Assembly (NCBI GenBank): GCA_052139675.1
Contig: JBKQWE010000085.1
Location: 1-64,000, forward strand
Source: JBEKCB01 sp052139675
Lineage (GTDB): Bacteria > Planctomycetota > Brocadiia > CAIUPP01
Direction: 5' to 3'
Length of the DNA: 64,000 nt
Position numbers and translations under genes: made by a program. How positions within the stretch are numbered: position 1 is the stretch's first letter; every line of letters begins with the position of its first letter. The notes below the pieces were generated by a model. It was not told the origin of the DNA. It saw only the letters and a list, made by a program, of their open reading frames with translations, and ran no database searches. This document shows positions 31,809 to 40,452 of the stretch, piece after piece.

Positions 31809-32765
31809 ATGATTTATAAACTGATAGGGCCGCTGGTGATAGCGCTGTCCCTCCTCCCGATGACAGTGGCTGGAAGCACAGCCCCACCGGCGGGTCAACC
31901 GATCGCGCAAGGTTTCAAGATTCTGCTGACGGATGGAAGCATTCTGCGGGGCGCGGTTTCTTTCACCATGGATATTGACAGCCAGTACGGCCGACTGACC
32001 ATTCCATCCGCGAACTTCCTCGCGGCCCATTTTAATCTCGCTGACGAATGGGCGGACATCTATACGAAGAGCATCGAGCTGCGGGTGAAATATAAAGCCT
32101 CGACCAGCGACCTGAAAGCCACGACAGACGCAGGGCCGATCAGCGTGGACCTTTCGAAGGTGGTCAGCATCGAGACGCTCTACGCCGAGGCTCCGAACGC
32201 GGCTCCTCCGGTGGTAGCAGCGAACCCGGGCTACCAGGAAGCGCCGCCTGCGGCGCCTGCCGACGTCTATGCTGATCAGACGCCGTATGACTACGCTGAC
32301 GTGGCCCCGTACATTAATGTCAATCCGGCCTACGTGTCGCCGGGACCCTATGGCGGCTATGGATACGATTACGGTGGTTTGTACGGCTATCCACTGGGCT
32401 ATTCTTACGCCTGGTGTCCGGGGTACGGGTTTATAGCCTGCGGGAACTTCAACGGAGGCTTTTTCGGGCGCGGATTCGGCAACCAGTTCGGCAACCGATT
32501 CGGTGGCGGATTCGGCCGCGGGTTCCATAATGGCGCAGGCGGATTCGGCGGCGGATTTCACAATGCGGCGGCGGGACGAGGTTTCTCATCGTTCTCCTTC
32601 CGCGGCGGGGCAAGTCCGGCAATCCGCAGCGGCGGCGGAGTGTTCCGCAGCGCGGCCTCTTCGGGCTTCCGAAGTGGAGGAACGAGCGGGTTTCACGGCG
32701 TATCGCATGCGTCTTTCGGCGGCGGCGGAGCGCGAGGCGGGGCTGCCGGAGGACGCGGCCGCTGA
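31809..32765 (+). CDS. secreted Gly/Phe-rich low-complexity protein
   Basis: 318 aa. Signal peptide ending about residue 22 (ALSLLPMTVAGS). Residues ~30-130 form a compact beta-rich domain opening with FKILLTDGSILRGAVSF. Then comes a Tyr/Pro/Ala-rich linker (140-210), and from ~215 to the end a Gly/Phe/Arg/Ser low-complexity tail with repeated GGGFGRGFHN-like units. Such tails are typical of secreted, self-associating or surface-exposed proteins; no enzymatic motif. GGGAGG lies before the ATG. Strong promoter and a strong terminator frame it as a highly expressed single-gene unit. Confidence 0.7.
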   Translation: MIYKLIGPLVIALSLLPMTVAGSTAPPAGQPIAQGFKILLTDGSILRGAVSFTMDIDSQYGRLTIPSANFLAAHFNLADEWADIYTKSIELRVKYKASTSDLKATTDAGPISVDLSKVVSIETLYAEAPNAAPPVVAANPGYQEAPPAAPADVYADQTPYDYADVAPYINVNPAYVSPGPYGGYGYDYGGLYGYPLGYSYAWCPGYGFIACGNFNGGFFGRGFGNQFGNRFGGGFGRGFHNGAGGFGGGFHNAAAGRGFSSFSFRGGASPAIRSGGGVFRSAASSGFRSGGTSGFHGVSHASFGGGGARGGAAGGRGR

Positions 32766-32792
32766 GCCGACCGAAAGCAGATTCTTCGCATA

Positions 32793-32824
32793 AAGGCAGG
32801 GATAAGTGATCCCTGCCTTTTTTT
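32793..32824. terminator. bidirectional rho-independent terminator
   Basis: GGCAGGGAT / ATCCCTGCC stem with AAGTG loop, preceded by an A-rich stretch and followed by seven Ts. Serves the Gly-rich gene on plus and the small membrane gene on minus. Confidence 0.85.
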
Positions 32825-32939
32825 ATCGTTTCTCTTTCTTGTTGATGTGCCTGGACATGCACCAGCCGATGACAAAGCCGGCGGCGGCGGCGCACAAACA
32901 TATGAATGCGCTGAACAGCACCTTCTCTGTGCTGAACAT
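32823..32939 (-). CDS. 38-aa single-pass membrane peptide
   Basis: MFSTEKVLFSAF, a hydrophobic stretch ICLCAAAAGFVIGWCM, then SRHINKKEKR at the C-terminus. This gives one transmembrane helix with a basic cytoplasmic tail (positive-inside). AGGAG lies 6 nt before the ATG. A possible promoter (TTCCGC-17-TATCCT, 32971-32999 minus) and the shared terminator frame it. The longer frame reaching to 33386 is not needed. It has three cysteines in 38 residues. Function unknown; could be a membrane-protein regulator or a small toxin-like peptide. Confidence 0.6.
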   Translation of the reverse strand: MFSTEKVLFSAFICLCAAAAGFVIGWCMSRHINKKEKR

Positions 32940-33008
32940 CTCGCTCTCCTCTCTGCATGAGCCGGCCGCAAGGATACCATTTCCAGCGGCGCGGCGGAAG
33001 CGGGAGCC

Positions 33009-33022
33009 TTCCAAAATTGGAA
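33009..33022. promoter_or_regulatory. 14-bp perfect palindrome between divergent promoters
   Basis: TTCCAAAATTGGAA, self-complementary, lies between the minus promoter of the small membrane gene and the plus promoter at 33053. A candidate regulator site; no protein can be named. Confidence 0.4.
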
Positions 33023-33052
33023 CAGTCGGAACACGGAGAGCCGAGAAACTGC

Positions 33053-33081
33053 TTGACAGCGGCAATTCGACGGTATAACCT
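33053..33081 (+). promoter_or_regulatory. promoter TTGACA-17-TAACCT
   Basis: TTGACA (33053-33058), spacer GCGGCAATTCGACGGTA, TAACCT (33076-33081). The spacer shares CGGCAATTCGAC with the MFS promoter (13579-13607). Long leader (~110 nt) before the lipoprotein gene. Confidence 0.6.
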
Positions 33082-33198
33082 GATGGCTGCATGGGCAAAA
33101 AGGGGAATGCCGGTTGAAAAGTGCCAAGCCGCGAAACATCGCGTGAGAGGAGCGCGCGGGGAAAAGGGCTCCTTTGCTTTTCATTAGGAGGCGCCGGT

Positions 33199-33684
33199 AT
33201 GTGGTACTTGCGGGCGTTAGCCGTCGTGGCAGTTGCGGTGCCGCTGGCCGTCGGCACGGGATGCAACACAGTGCCGAAGGAGAAGTACGACCAGGACGTC
33301 ATGGCCGCGCAGAAGAAGACCGATGCGGCGCAGAAGAAGACCGACGCGGCGCTGAAGCAACTCGACCAGGTCCGCAAGGACCTCAAGGCGGCGCAGGACC
33401 AACTGGCGGCGAGCCGTCGTTCCCTCAGTGACTTGAAGGCGGCGCAGAGCCAGGCCGCCGACCAGAAGACCCGCGCGGACCAGTTGCAGAGCCAGCTTGC
33501 GGAGGCCCAGACGGCGCTGGATCAAGCCCGCAAGGACTTAGGCGCCGAGACGCAGAAGACGGGCAAGCTCCAGCAGGAAGTGGATTCGCAGAAGACCATG
33601 GAAGCCGAGCTGGCGGCCGCGAAGAAGGCCCTGGCGGATATCGCGAAGAAGCTCGGATCGGCGGCGCCGGCGGTGAACCAGTAG
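33199..33684 (+). CDS. coiled-coil lipoprotein
   Basis: 161 aa. Signal peptide with lipobox VGTGC (Cys22), then an almost uninterrupted Gln/Lys/Ala/Asp coiled coil from ~28 to ~150, including AAQKKTD repeated twice in tandem. Resembles Lpp-like or TolA-like helical spacers; may bridge outer membrane and cell wall. AGGAGG before the ATG. The next gene (33732) is a shorter paralog; the 47-bp gap and lack of a terminator suggest one transcript. Confidence 0.7.
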   Translation: MWYLRALAVVAVAVPLAVGTGCNTVPKEKYDQDVMAAQKKTDAAQKKTDAALKQLDQVRKDLKAAQDQLAASRRSLSDLKAAQSQAADQKTRADQLQSQLAEAQTALDQARKDLGAETQKTGKLQQEVDSQKTMEAELAAAKKALADIAKKLGSAAPAVNQ

Positions 33685-33731
33685 GCCCGAATCGGGCAAA
33701 ACATGTGGGCTTCTTCTTGGGAGGTCAAACT

Positions 33732-34070
33732 ATGAGGTGCTTGCAGGTCGTGGTCGCTGCGGTCTTTGCGGCGGCCTTGATGATGACGGCGGGCTGCGGG
33801 CCGGAGCCGACCGCCGGGACAACCGGCGGCGATGGGGCCAAGGTCGCCGAGATGCAGAAGCAACTGGACCAGGCGAAAATGGATCTCAAGGCGGCCCAGG
33901 ACGATCTGGCGACGAAGAACAACGAATTGGCGGCGAAGACCACCGAGAATCAAAACTTGCAAAAACAACTGGACGCCGCGAACGCCAAGATTGCGGAGAT
34001 CACCAAGACGGTCCAGGAGGCGATGAAGCTTGCCGCGCCGCCGGCGGCTCCGGCGCCTGCGCCCCAGTGA
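33732..34070 (+). CDS. coiled-coil lipoprotein, paralog of the preceding gene
   Basis: 112 aa. Signal peptide and lipobox MTAGC (Cys22), Gly/Thr linker, coiled coil about 36-95 (KVAEMQKQLDQAKMDLKAAQDDLATK), then an Ala/Pro-rich end. Shares LDQxxxDLKAAQDxLA wording with the 161-aa protein, so the pair probably arose by duplication. GGGAGG upstream of the ATG. A strong terminator follows at 34121-34161. Confidence 0.7.
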   Translation: MRCLQVVVAAVFAAALMMTAGCGPEPTAGTTGGDGAKVAEMQKQLDQAKMDLKAAQDDLATKNNELAAKTTENQNLQKQLDAANAKIAEITKTVQEAMKLAAPPAAPAPAPQ

Positions 34071-34120
34071 GCGATGATTCATTCGAGCAGGTAAGTACAG
34101 CCAATCACCCGGGATAATGG

Positions 34121-34161
34121 ACCGGCCACGCAGGCGCATCGCCGGCGCGGCCGGTTTTTTT
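34121..34161 (+). terminator. rho-independent terminator after the lipoprotein pair
   Basis: ACCGGCC / GGCCGGT outer stem enclosing a smaller GGC/GCC hairpin, followed by seven Ts. Confidence 0.8.
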
Positions 34162-34214
34162 CACCGGAGCGGGCATGGCGCAGTCGAGGGCGTTTTTCTG
34201 TTGAGGCAACTGCA

Positions 34215-35528
34215 ATGCAAAAGCAATGGCGAATGATCGCGTGCCTGGCCGCGATGGCGAGCCTTTACTGGCTCGGCGGGCGCGACGCGGCGCAGGCGCA
34301 GGCCGAGCCGTGGAAGTCTGATATCAATGCGGACATTCCCTACGTCGGGCGCGACGCGGCGCAGGCGCAGGTCGAGGCGCCGCAGTACCCGCAGTACGTC
34401 CAATATCCGCAAGGCGCTCCGCCGGTCACGCCGGGCGTGCCCGCGGCGGCCGTCACGCTCAGCGCCGACCAGCTCGCGCAATTGCTCGGGCCCATCGCGC
34501 TCTATCCCGACCCGCTCCTGTCCCTGATTCTCCCGGCCGCCACCTATCCGCAGGACGTGGCTGCGGCGGAACAATGGCTCCAGTCCACGCCCAATCCCAC
34601 CGAGGCGGACATCGCCGCGCAGAGTTGGGATGCCTCCATCAAGGGCCTGGTCCATTACCCCAGCGTCCTCGCGATGATGAGCGGCCAGATGAACTGGACC
34701 GGGGCTCTGGGCGCGGCGTTCTTGAACCAGCAGCAGGACGTGCTCGCCTGCATCCAGCAGTTGCGCGCCCAGGCGCAGGCCGCGCAGAATCTCCAGACCA
34801 ATCCGCAGGAGCAGGTGGTCGCCGACAACGGCGCCATCCGCATCGAGCCGGTTGATCCGGAGGTGATCTACGTGCCGCAGTACGACCCGGACGCGGTCTA
34901 TGCCGGCGCGTGCCCGGTCACCTACGGCGAGGGCTACCCCATCGGCCTCTGGTGCGACGACGATTTCGACTGGGGCGGCCGGTGCATCGTGACCGGCGCC
35001 GGGTGGTATACCGGATGGCATCACCCGGAGGAATGGGACCGGCATCCGCCGGCCTGGAACCGCCGCCCGGCGGGATGGGCTCCCGCGCCCAGGCCCTGGG
35101 CGCGCCAGCCGCTGAGGCCCGCGCCGCGGCTCACGTCCGGGGTCGCCGCCAGGGCCGGCCTCAATCGTGCGCGCGGGGCCACCGCGAGGCCCGCCGCCGG
35201 TGCGGCTCGCGCACCACAGATCGGAAACCAGCGTTCGCCCGCAGCCACGAAAAACGTCTTTGCGGCCACACATACCCGCAGTACGGTCCAGCGTGCCGTG
35301 CAGCGCGCCGGCTCGACGACCAAGCGGGCCGCGACAACGCCCGCGCCTCGTCGCAGCGCGCCGGCTCCTCGACCCGCCGCCCGCGCGCCGGCCCCACGAG
35401 CGGCGCCGGCACGGGCCGCCCCGCGACCCGCTCCTCAGCCGGCTCGCAGCAGCGCCTTCAGCGGCGGCTCGGGCGGCGCGGCTCGCGCCCAGAGCGCCCG
35501 CGGCAATGCCTCAGCCTCGCACCGATGA
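34215..35528 (+). CDS. DUF3300 family secreted protein with Ala/Pro/Arg-rich tail
   Basis: 437 aa. Signal peptide, then a duplicated GRDAAQAQ segment (residues ~22-29 and ~45-52, encoded by a 26-bp direct repeat at about 34277 and 34347). The DUF3300 core carries LAQLLGPIALYPDPLLSLILPAATYPQDV and IEPVDPEVIYVPQYDPD. After ~300 the protein becomes low-complexity Ala/Pro/Arg/Ser. DUF3300 proteins are envelope proteins of unknown function that are often encoded next to DUF2950, as here. No strong ribosome site (GAGG ~10 nt upstream). Confidence 0.82.
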   Translation: MQKQWRMIACLAAMASLYWLGGRDAAQAQAEPWKSDINADIPYVGRDAAQAQVEAPQYPQYVQYPQGAPPVTPGVPAAAVTLSADQLAQLLGPIALYPDPLLSLILPAATYPQDVAAAEQWLQSTPNPTEADIAAQSWDASIKGLVHYPSVLAMMSGQMNWTGALGAAFLNQQQDVLACIQQLRAQAQAAQNLQTNPQEQVVADNGAIRIEPVDPEVIYVPQYDPDAVYAGACPVTYGEGYPIGLWCDDDFDWGGRCIVTGAGWYTGWHHPEEWDRHPPAWNRRPAGWAPAPRPWARQPLRPAPRLTSGVAARAGLNRARGATARPAAGAARAPQIGNQRSPAATKNVFAATHTRSTVQRAVQRAGSTTKRAATTPAPRRSAPAPRPAARAPAPRAAPARAAPRPAPQPARSSAFSGGSGGAARAQSARGNASASHR

Positions 35529-35599
35529 AGACGGCGCAGCGTTGGAGATCTGAAACGTCCGCCCGGATATCGCCGGCGGCTCAATTAAGGAGAGTCAGG

Positions 35600-36613
35600 A
35601 TGCATCCTCGAACCTGTGGAGTCGTAATGGCCGCGCTCGCGTGCGCGGGCGCGTTGACGCTCGCCGTCATCACCGGTTGCGCGACTACGACGGTCGAGGC
35701 CGAGGCCGTCCGCCCCGCCGGCGAGCCGGGCGCGGGCCAGCAGCAATTCGACACGGACGAGCAGGCCGCCGCCGCGCTCGTCGCCGCCGCCAAGGCGCGC
35801 GACCGCGCCGCTCTCGACCGCCTGTTCGGCCCCGCCGCTCCGGAGTTCGTCACCGGCGACAAGGTCGAGGACGAGAAGGCCTTCGACCGCTTCGTCAAGA
35901 ACGCCGGCGAGCATCTCGAGTTGGAGAAGAAGGACGCGGACACCTCCGTCGTTGACATCGGCAAGGACAACTGGCCCTTCCCGATTCCGCTGAAGCGCCT
36001 GCCGGACGGCAAGTGGTTCTTCGACACCGAGGCGGGCAAAAAGGAAATCCTCGCCCGCCGCATCGGCGCGAACGAGTTGGATACCATCGCCGCCTGCCGG
36101 GCCTATCTGGAAGCGCAGCGGGAATACGCCAGCGAGGACCGCGACGACAGCGGCGTGCTCAAGTACGCCCAGCGCTTCATCAGCAGGAACGGCAAGGACG
36201 GGCTTTACTGGGAAGCGGCTCCGGGCGAAGAGGAAAGCCCGTTCGGCGAGTTCATCGCCCAGGCCGATGCGGAAGGTTACACGCTCGGGCAGAAGGACCA
36301 GTCCGGCCCGCAGCCCTACCACGGCTACTTCTACCGCATCCTCAAGTGCCAGGGCCCCGACGCGCCCGGCGGCCAATACGACTACGTCATCAACGGCAAC
36401 ATGATCGCCGGCTTCGCCCTGGTCGCCTGGCCGAGCGAGTACGGCTCCTCCGGCGTGATGACGTTCATCATCAGCCACCAGGGCAAGCTCTATCAGAAGG
36501 ACCTCGGGCCCAAGACCTCGGACATCGCGCGGAATATGAAGGAATACAATCCCGACAGCAGTTGGACGCTGGTGGAGGATGAGGGAGTATCGAACGCGGC
36601 GCCCGAGAAATGA
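35600..36613 (+). CDS. DUF2950 family lipoprotein
   Basis: 337 aa. Signal peptide with lipobox VITGC (Cys27). FDTDEQAAAALVAAAKARDRAALDRLFGP near the start, then the DUF2950 core: DGKWFFDTEAGKKEILARRIGANELDTIAACRAYLEAQREYA, KDGLYWEA, PYHGYFYRILKCQGP and FALVAWPSEYGSSGVMTFIISHQG. Function unknown; pairs with DUF3300. AAGGAG before the ATG. Its TGA overlaps the ATG of the next gene (ATGA), implying coupled translation. Confidence 0.85.
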   Translation: MHPRTCGVVMAALACAGALTLAVITGCATTTVEAEAVRPAGEPGAGQQQFDTDEQAAAALVAAAKARDRAALDRLFGPAAPEFVTGDKVEDEKAFDRFVKNAGEHLELEKKDADTSVVDIGKDNWPFPIPLKRLPDGKWFFDTEAGKKEILARRIGANELDTIAACRAYLEAQREYASEDRDDSGVLKYAQRFISRNGKDGLYWEAAPGEEESPFGEFIAQADAEGYTLGQKDQSGPQPYHGYFYRILKCQGPDAPGGQYDYVINGNMIAGFALVAWPSEYGSSGVMTFIISHQGKLYQKDLGPKTSDIARNMKEYNPDSSWTLVEDEGVSNAAPEK

Positions 36614-38034
36614 CGCCGGCGACTGCCCTCGACGCGGCGCCCGGGGCGCGGCGCCGCGTTTCGGTGGTCATGATCATCGCGATCGCGGCGCTGCTGGCGG
36701 CCGAGTTGTATTACGGTTGGATCGCCTGGTCGCAGCAGGCTTCGCACCACACTTTCCCGCACGACGTGGGGCTGATTGATTACAGCCTGCACTGGACGCT
36801 CCACGGGCGGTTCATGTACTCGCCGCTGATCGGCCGGAGCCACTTCGGCGTGCACTTCACGCCGACGCTGCTCCTGGCGCTGCCGTTCTACGCGCTGCGC
36901 GACGGCCCGCTGACGCTGCTGCTGTTCCAGAGCGCCCTTCTCGCGGGCGCCGCCGCGCCGCTTTTCCTGCTGGCCCGCCACGCCACGAACAGCCGCGCGC
37001 TGGCGGCGCTGACGGCGGGGCTGTACCTGGTGAATTACTACGTCGGCTGCATTCACCAGGCGTCGCACTACGAGGCGCTGCTGCCCTTCTGCGCGTTCAG
37101 CGCGATGTACTGCGCGCTGGCCGGGCATCGCAGGGCATACTGGATTTTCCTGGTCCTGGCGCTCGGGGTGAAGACGGACGTGGCGCTGTACATGGTCCCG
37201 TTCGGCCTGTACCTGCTGCTGGCGCAGCGCGACCGGCGGCTGGGCTGGGGGACCATGGGCCTGTCGCTGGCATGGTTCCTGCTGGCTGCGGCGGTCACTC
37301 GCGCGTTCGCGCCGGCGGGCGCGACGCCGGCGTACCTGAAGTTCTACGGAGTCTACGGCGACAGTCTGCCGGCGATCGCGCTGGACATCCTGGCGCATCC
37401 AGGGCGCATTCCGCTGTCGCTGGTTTCACGGCCGCTGCTGACGCTGCTGGCGACGTGCGGGTTCCTGTTCCTGGCGGACTGGCGCAGCGCGCTGCTGATT
37501 CTGCCTCCGGCGGCGGTGGTGCTGCTTTCACCGGACCCGGACTTCCGGATGCTGGCGTATTACCGCAGCGCGCCGATCATCCCCTTCCTGTTCTTCGCGA
37601 CCGCGCTCGGAGCGGCGCAGTTGGCCCGCGGGCCGCGGCCGGCGAAGGGCCTCCTGATCGCGTTCATGGCGGCGCTGCTCGCGGTGAACGGAGTGATCTG
37701 GCTGACGCAGCCGACGCTCTCGAACGGGTTCCCCATGCGGCCGTTCGAGGTCACGGCGCGGGAGCGCGCGGCGGCGGATATCGCGCGCCGGCTCCTGCCG
37801 CTGGACGGGCGGCTGGCCGTCCAATGGGATTTGTATTGCCAGGTTCCGCACCGCGCGGAGATCGCGTTGCTGGACGATTACGCCGATGCGGACTACCTGT
37901 TCGTGGACTTGAAGGGCAACCTCGGTCCGACGCCGCCGGCGGTGGCCTGGCACGCGCTCGGGGCGGCGCGGGCGGACATGGATATCCTGGCGGACGAGGA
38001 CGGCCTCATCCTGGCGCGCCGCCGGCCTCACTGA
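36610..38034 (+). CDS. DUF2079 polytopic membrane protein
   Basis: 474 aa with ~9-11 hydrophobic helices and a DUF2079-like signature: HTFPHDVGLIDYSLHWTLHGRFMYSP, HFGVHFTPTLLLALPFYAL and HQASHYEALLPFCAFSAMYCA. DUF2079 proteins resemble the GT-C glycosyltransferase fold, with an acidic residue in the first periplasmic loop (here the FPHD aspartate), so lipid-linked sugar transfer is plausible but unproven. Start ATG overlaps the DUF2950 stop. The last 7 bp overlap the convergent DUF2007 gene. Confidence 0.75.
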   Translation: MTPATALDAAPGARRRVSVVMIIAIAALLAAELYYGWIAWSQQASHHTFPHDVGLIDYSLHWTLHGRFMYSPLIGRSHFGVHFTPTLLLALPFYALRDGPLTLLLFQSALLAGAAAPLFLLARHATNSRALAALTAGLYLVNYYVGCIHQASHYEALLPFCAFSAMYCALAGHRRAYWIFLVLALGVKTDVALYMVPFGLYLLLAQRDRRLGWGTMGLSLAWFLLAAAVTRAFAPAGATPAYLKFYGVYGDSLPAIALDILAHPGRIPLSLVSRPLLTLLATCGFLFLADWRSALLILPPAAVVLLSPDPDFRMLAYYRSAPIIPFLFFATALGAAQLARGPRPAKGLLIAFMAALLAVNGVIWLTQPTLSNGFPMRPFEVTARERAAADIARRLLPLDGRLAVQWDLYCQVPHRAEIALLDDYADADYLFVDLKGNLGPTPPAVAWHALGAARADMDILADEDGLILARRRPH

Positions 38035-38534
38035 GTTTCGGAGTCCGCCTCATCGTCGGGCGCCGCCTCGGCGTCGCCTTCAGGGCCGTCTTCCACTTCC
38101 TCCAAGGGCCTTGGTTTCAGAGCCTCCTGGATGATTTCTTTTGCCCGTTCCACGTCCTGCTCCCGCACGAGAATCCGTCCCCAGCCATACTGAGCCGCCA
38201 AGGCTCCATCGTAGGGGCTTCTCTGAAAGTCATCGGCGAGATACCGGATGCCTGCCTCGTCGAGTGCGGCTTTGGCGACCGCTGCCTCCACCGCTTCGTG
38301 AAAGACCCACTCGACGGTGAAATGGCTCGTTGAATCTTGCTCTGCTGTCTTAGCGTCTTGGAGAGGTTCGAATTCCGCTTCGCCGGGCACCGTGATCGCT
38401 TTCCCGCACGCCGGGCAGTAGTCTCTGGAACCGGCATCATTCAGGAGCGACTCAATCGGGTGCCCGCATTCTGGACAGCGATAGGCCACGCAGCGCCCTT
38501 CCTCCTCCTTCTGAATCTCGTAGTCCTTGCCCAT
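38028..38534 (-). CDS. zinc-ribbon plus DUF2007-domain protein
   Basis: 168 aa. Zinc ribbon CPECG...CPACG (about residues 20-44), a linker, then a DUF2007 (putative signal-transducing) domain: VEWVFHEAVEAAVAKAALDEAGIRYLADD to GRILVREQDVERAKEIIQEA, followed by an acidic tail. DUF2007 has a ferredoxin-like fold related to ACT/PII-like proteins. Start ATG at 38534 after GAGGGAGC. Good promoter at 38643-38671 with ~100-nt leader. Cytosolic, monocistronic. Confidence 0.75.
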   Translation of the reverse strand: MGKDYEIQKEEEGRCVAYRCPECGHPIESLLNDAGSRDYCPACGKAITVPGEAEFEPLQDAKTAEQDSTSHFTVEWVFHEAVEAAVAKAALDEAGIRYLADDFQRSPYDGALAAQYGWGRILVREQDVERAKEIIQEALKPRPLEEVEDGPEGDAEAAPDDEADSETQ

Positions 38535-38642
38535 TTGTATGCTCCCTCTCTGCCTGCAATCTCTGAGCGAAAGGACGGCGTTTTTGCTCCTGGCCGAGAT
38601 TCCCTGATGAACCGATGGCTTCCCGACCTGGAGCCGCCGTGA

Positions 38643-38671
38643 ATCATAACCGTCTTGAACTCGTTCTACAA
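38643..38671 (-). promoter_or_regulatory. predicted promoter TTGTAG-17-TATGAT
   Basis: Minus strand TTGTAG (38666-38671), 17-nt spacer, TATGAT (38643-38648). Faces the DUF2007 gene. Confidence 0.6.
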
Positions 38672-38785
38672 GGGGTTTGCCGACCGCGAGAGAGCTTCCA
38701 GATATTGCTCTGCCGGGGGAGTAGCCACGTTCAGGTGCGGCTGTGTAGAATGGAAGGCGGCACAGGGCAACGGAGCAAGACCAGC

Positions 38786-39709
38786 ATGCAAAAACTGGAC
38801 CTCGACATTCCGTCCCGGTATCGCCCGCTCCTTCGGGTCGGCACCTGCTCGTGGAAGTACGAGGGCTGGAAGGGGCTGATTTACCGGAAGGGGGTCCGGT
38901 ACGCTGCGAACGACTATCTTGCCGACTACGCAAAATTCTTCAATACCGTCGAGGTTGACCAGTGGTTCTGGAGCCTGTTCCCATCGGGCGTGAAGCTGCC
39001 CGAGCCGGCGACGGTGAAGGAGTACGCTCAGAGCGTTCCCGACGACTTCGTCTTCACGGTCAAGGCGGCCAACGCCCTCACGCTGACGCACCACTACGCC
39101 AGGCAGGCGAAGGGGCATTCCGACTTCGCCAACAAACCCAATCCCGATTTCCTGAGCGCCGACCTGCTGAAGCGTTTTCTGGACTCCCTCGCTCCGATGG
39201 ACGGGAAGCTCGGCCCCATCATGTTCCAGTTCGAGTACCTGAACAAGTCCAAGATGCCAGGCCTGAAGGCGTTTCTTGACCGGCTGCACGAATTCTTCGT
39301 CAAGGCCCCGAAGGAGTTCGGCTACGCGATCGAGACGCGGAATCCCAACTACTTGTCAAAGGCGTTCTTCGATTTCCTTCGGGAGCACAAGCTGGGATAC
39401 GTTTTCCTGGAAGGCTACTACATGCCGCACATCGCCGAGGTCTTCAGCCAGCACGACACGACCACGCCTGCCGGCACGATTGTCCGGTTGCATGGCCCCG
39501 ACCGGCAGGCGATGGAGGAAGCGACGGATTCCGCGTGGGACAGCATCGTTGAACCGAGGCCGGAGAGCATTCGGGCGGCGGTGAAAATCCTCCGCGCGAA
39601 CCTGCGGCTCGGGCACAAAGTTTTTGTCAACATCAATAACCATTTCGAGGGATGCGCACCTCTGACGGCGGCGAGCCTTGTGAAGTTGCTCCGTGGCCCG
39701 GCAGGTTGA
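38786..39709 (+). CDS. DUF72 (YecE-like) TIM-barrel protein
   Basis: 307 aa. VGTCSWKYEGWKGLIYRKG, LADYAKFFNTVEVDQWFWSLP-like and FGYAIETRNPNYLS match the DUF72/YecE family. Conserved Trp, Glu and Arg lie in a TIM-barrel pocket; no biochemical role is established. Start at the ATG 38786; the in-frame extension to 38615 has no family similarity. A TG-extended -10 (TAGAAT, 38746-38751) lies upstream, without a clear -35. Confidence 0.82.
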   Translation: MQKLDLDIPSRYRPLLRVGTCSWKYEGWKGLIYRKGVRYAANDYLADYAKFFNTVEVDQWFWSLFPSGVKLPEPATVKEYAQSVPDDFVFTVKAANALTLTHHYARQAKGHSDFANKPNPDFLSADLLKRFLDSLAPMDGKLGPIMFQFEYLNKSKMPGLKAFLDRLHEFFVKAPKEFGYAIETRNPNYLSKAFFDFLREHKLGYVFLEGYYMPHIAEVFSQHDTTTPAGTIVRLHGPDRQAMEEATDSAWDSIVEPRPESIRAAVKILRANLRLGHKVFVNINNHFEGCAPLTAASLVKLLRGPAG

Positions 39710-39799
39710 CCGGCAAGGCCCATCGAGAGAACGGGCGGAGTTCCGTGCCGGGCGTTTGACGGTCCTGCGATGCTTGGGATAGCATGTCCAGCGGCGCGA

Positions 39800-40366
39800 A
39801 TGAAAAGGAATCCGGCTGTGCGAATCGTGACCGGCAAACAGCGGACGGAAATTACGCAGTTCTTCGGGCAGATGCGGGACACCGCGCGTCTGCACTTCGA
39901 GCGGGACGCCTTCTGCGAACCGGTGGCGCTCTTCCTCCAGGACCAGGCCGTCTCCGTGCTGCCGCTGCGGGAGTTCATCAACGACAAGGACGCCGCCTCC
40001 GCCATCCTCAACAAGGCCATCGAGGCTGTTCAGCCGCTGGCCTTCGTCCTCATCACGGAGGCATGGATGGCGAAGGCCGACGAGCAGCCCGCAGACGCCG
40101 GCGGAAAGCCGGTTGACTTGCGGGAGAAGTACCAGGGGCATCTGACGGAGACGACGCCCGGCGGCGATGCGACGCCGAAGCAGGGCGTCAAGGAAGTGGT
40201 GATGCTGCAATGCTCATCCGTGGCGGGCGACAACTTCATGCTGACCGCGGACATCGTCCGGGCTGAAGGGGCCGCGCCTGCCCTGATGCCGTGGGTGCAG
40301 ACCGAGAACGTCCGCGCCGAGGGCCGGTTCATCTTCGACGTGACGCCGTTGGTGGAGCGGCAGTAG
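39800..40366 (+). CDS. conserved-looking hypothetical protein
   Basis: 188 aa from this ATG (another at 39770 lies inside a weak promoter TTGACG-16/17, 39756-39784). Opens MKRNPAVRIVTGKQRTEITQFFGQM, then an alpha/beta layout: LHFERDAFCEPVALFLQDQAVSVLPLREFIND, AFVLITEAWMAK and VKEVVMLQCSSVAGDNFMLTADIVRA. No motif I recognise; no signal peptide or membrane helix. The mixed pattern and consistent codon use suggest a folded cytosolic protein. Genes on both sides appear unrelated. Confidence 0.55.
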   Translation: MKRNPAVRIVTGKQRTEITQFFGQMRDTARLHFERDAFCEPVALFLQDQAVSVLPLREFINDKDAASAILNKAIEAVQPLAFVLITEAWMAKADEQPADAGGKPVDLREKYQGHLTETTPGGDATPKQGVKEVVMLQCSSVAGDNFMLTADIVRAEGAAPALMPWVQTENVRAEGRFIFDVTPLVERQ

Positions 40367-40381
40367 CGCCGCCGCGGCAGG

Positions 40382-40410
40382 TTGACTGGCCCGCGTCCTT
40401 GTGGTAATCA
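40382..40410 (+). promoter_or_regulatory. predicted promoter TTGACT-17-TAATCA
   Basis: TTGACT (40382-40387), 17-nt spacer, TAATCA (40405-40410), 42 bp before the secreted alpha/alpha-barrel gene. Confidence 0.5.
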
Positions 40411-40452
40411 CGGGCGACGACGGCGGGATTCGAGACATCTGAAAGGGCCGAC

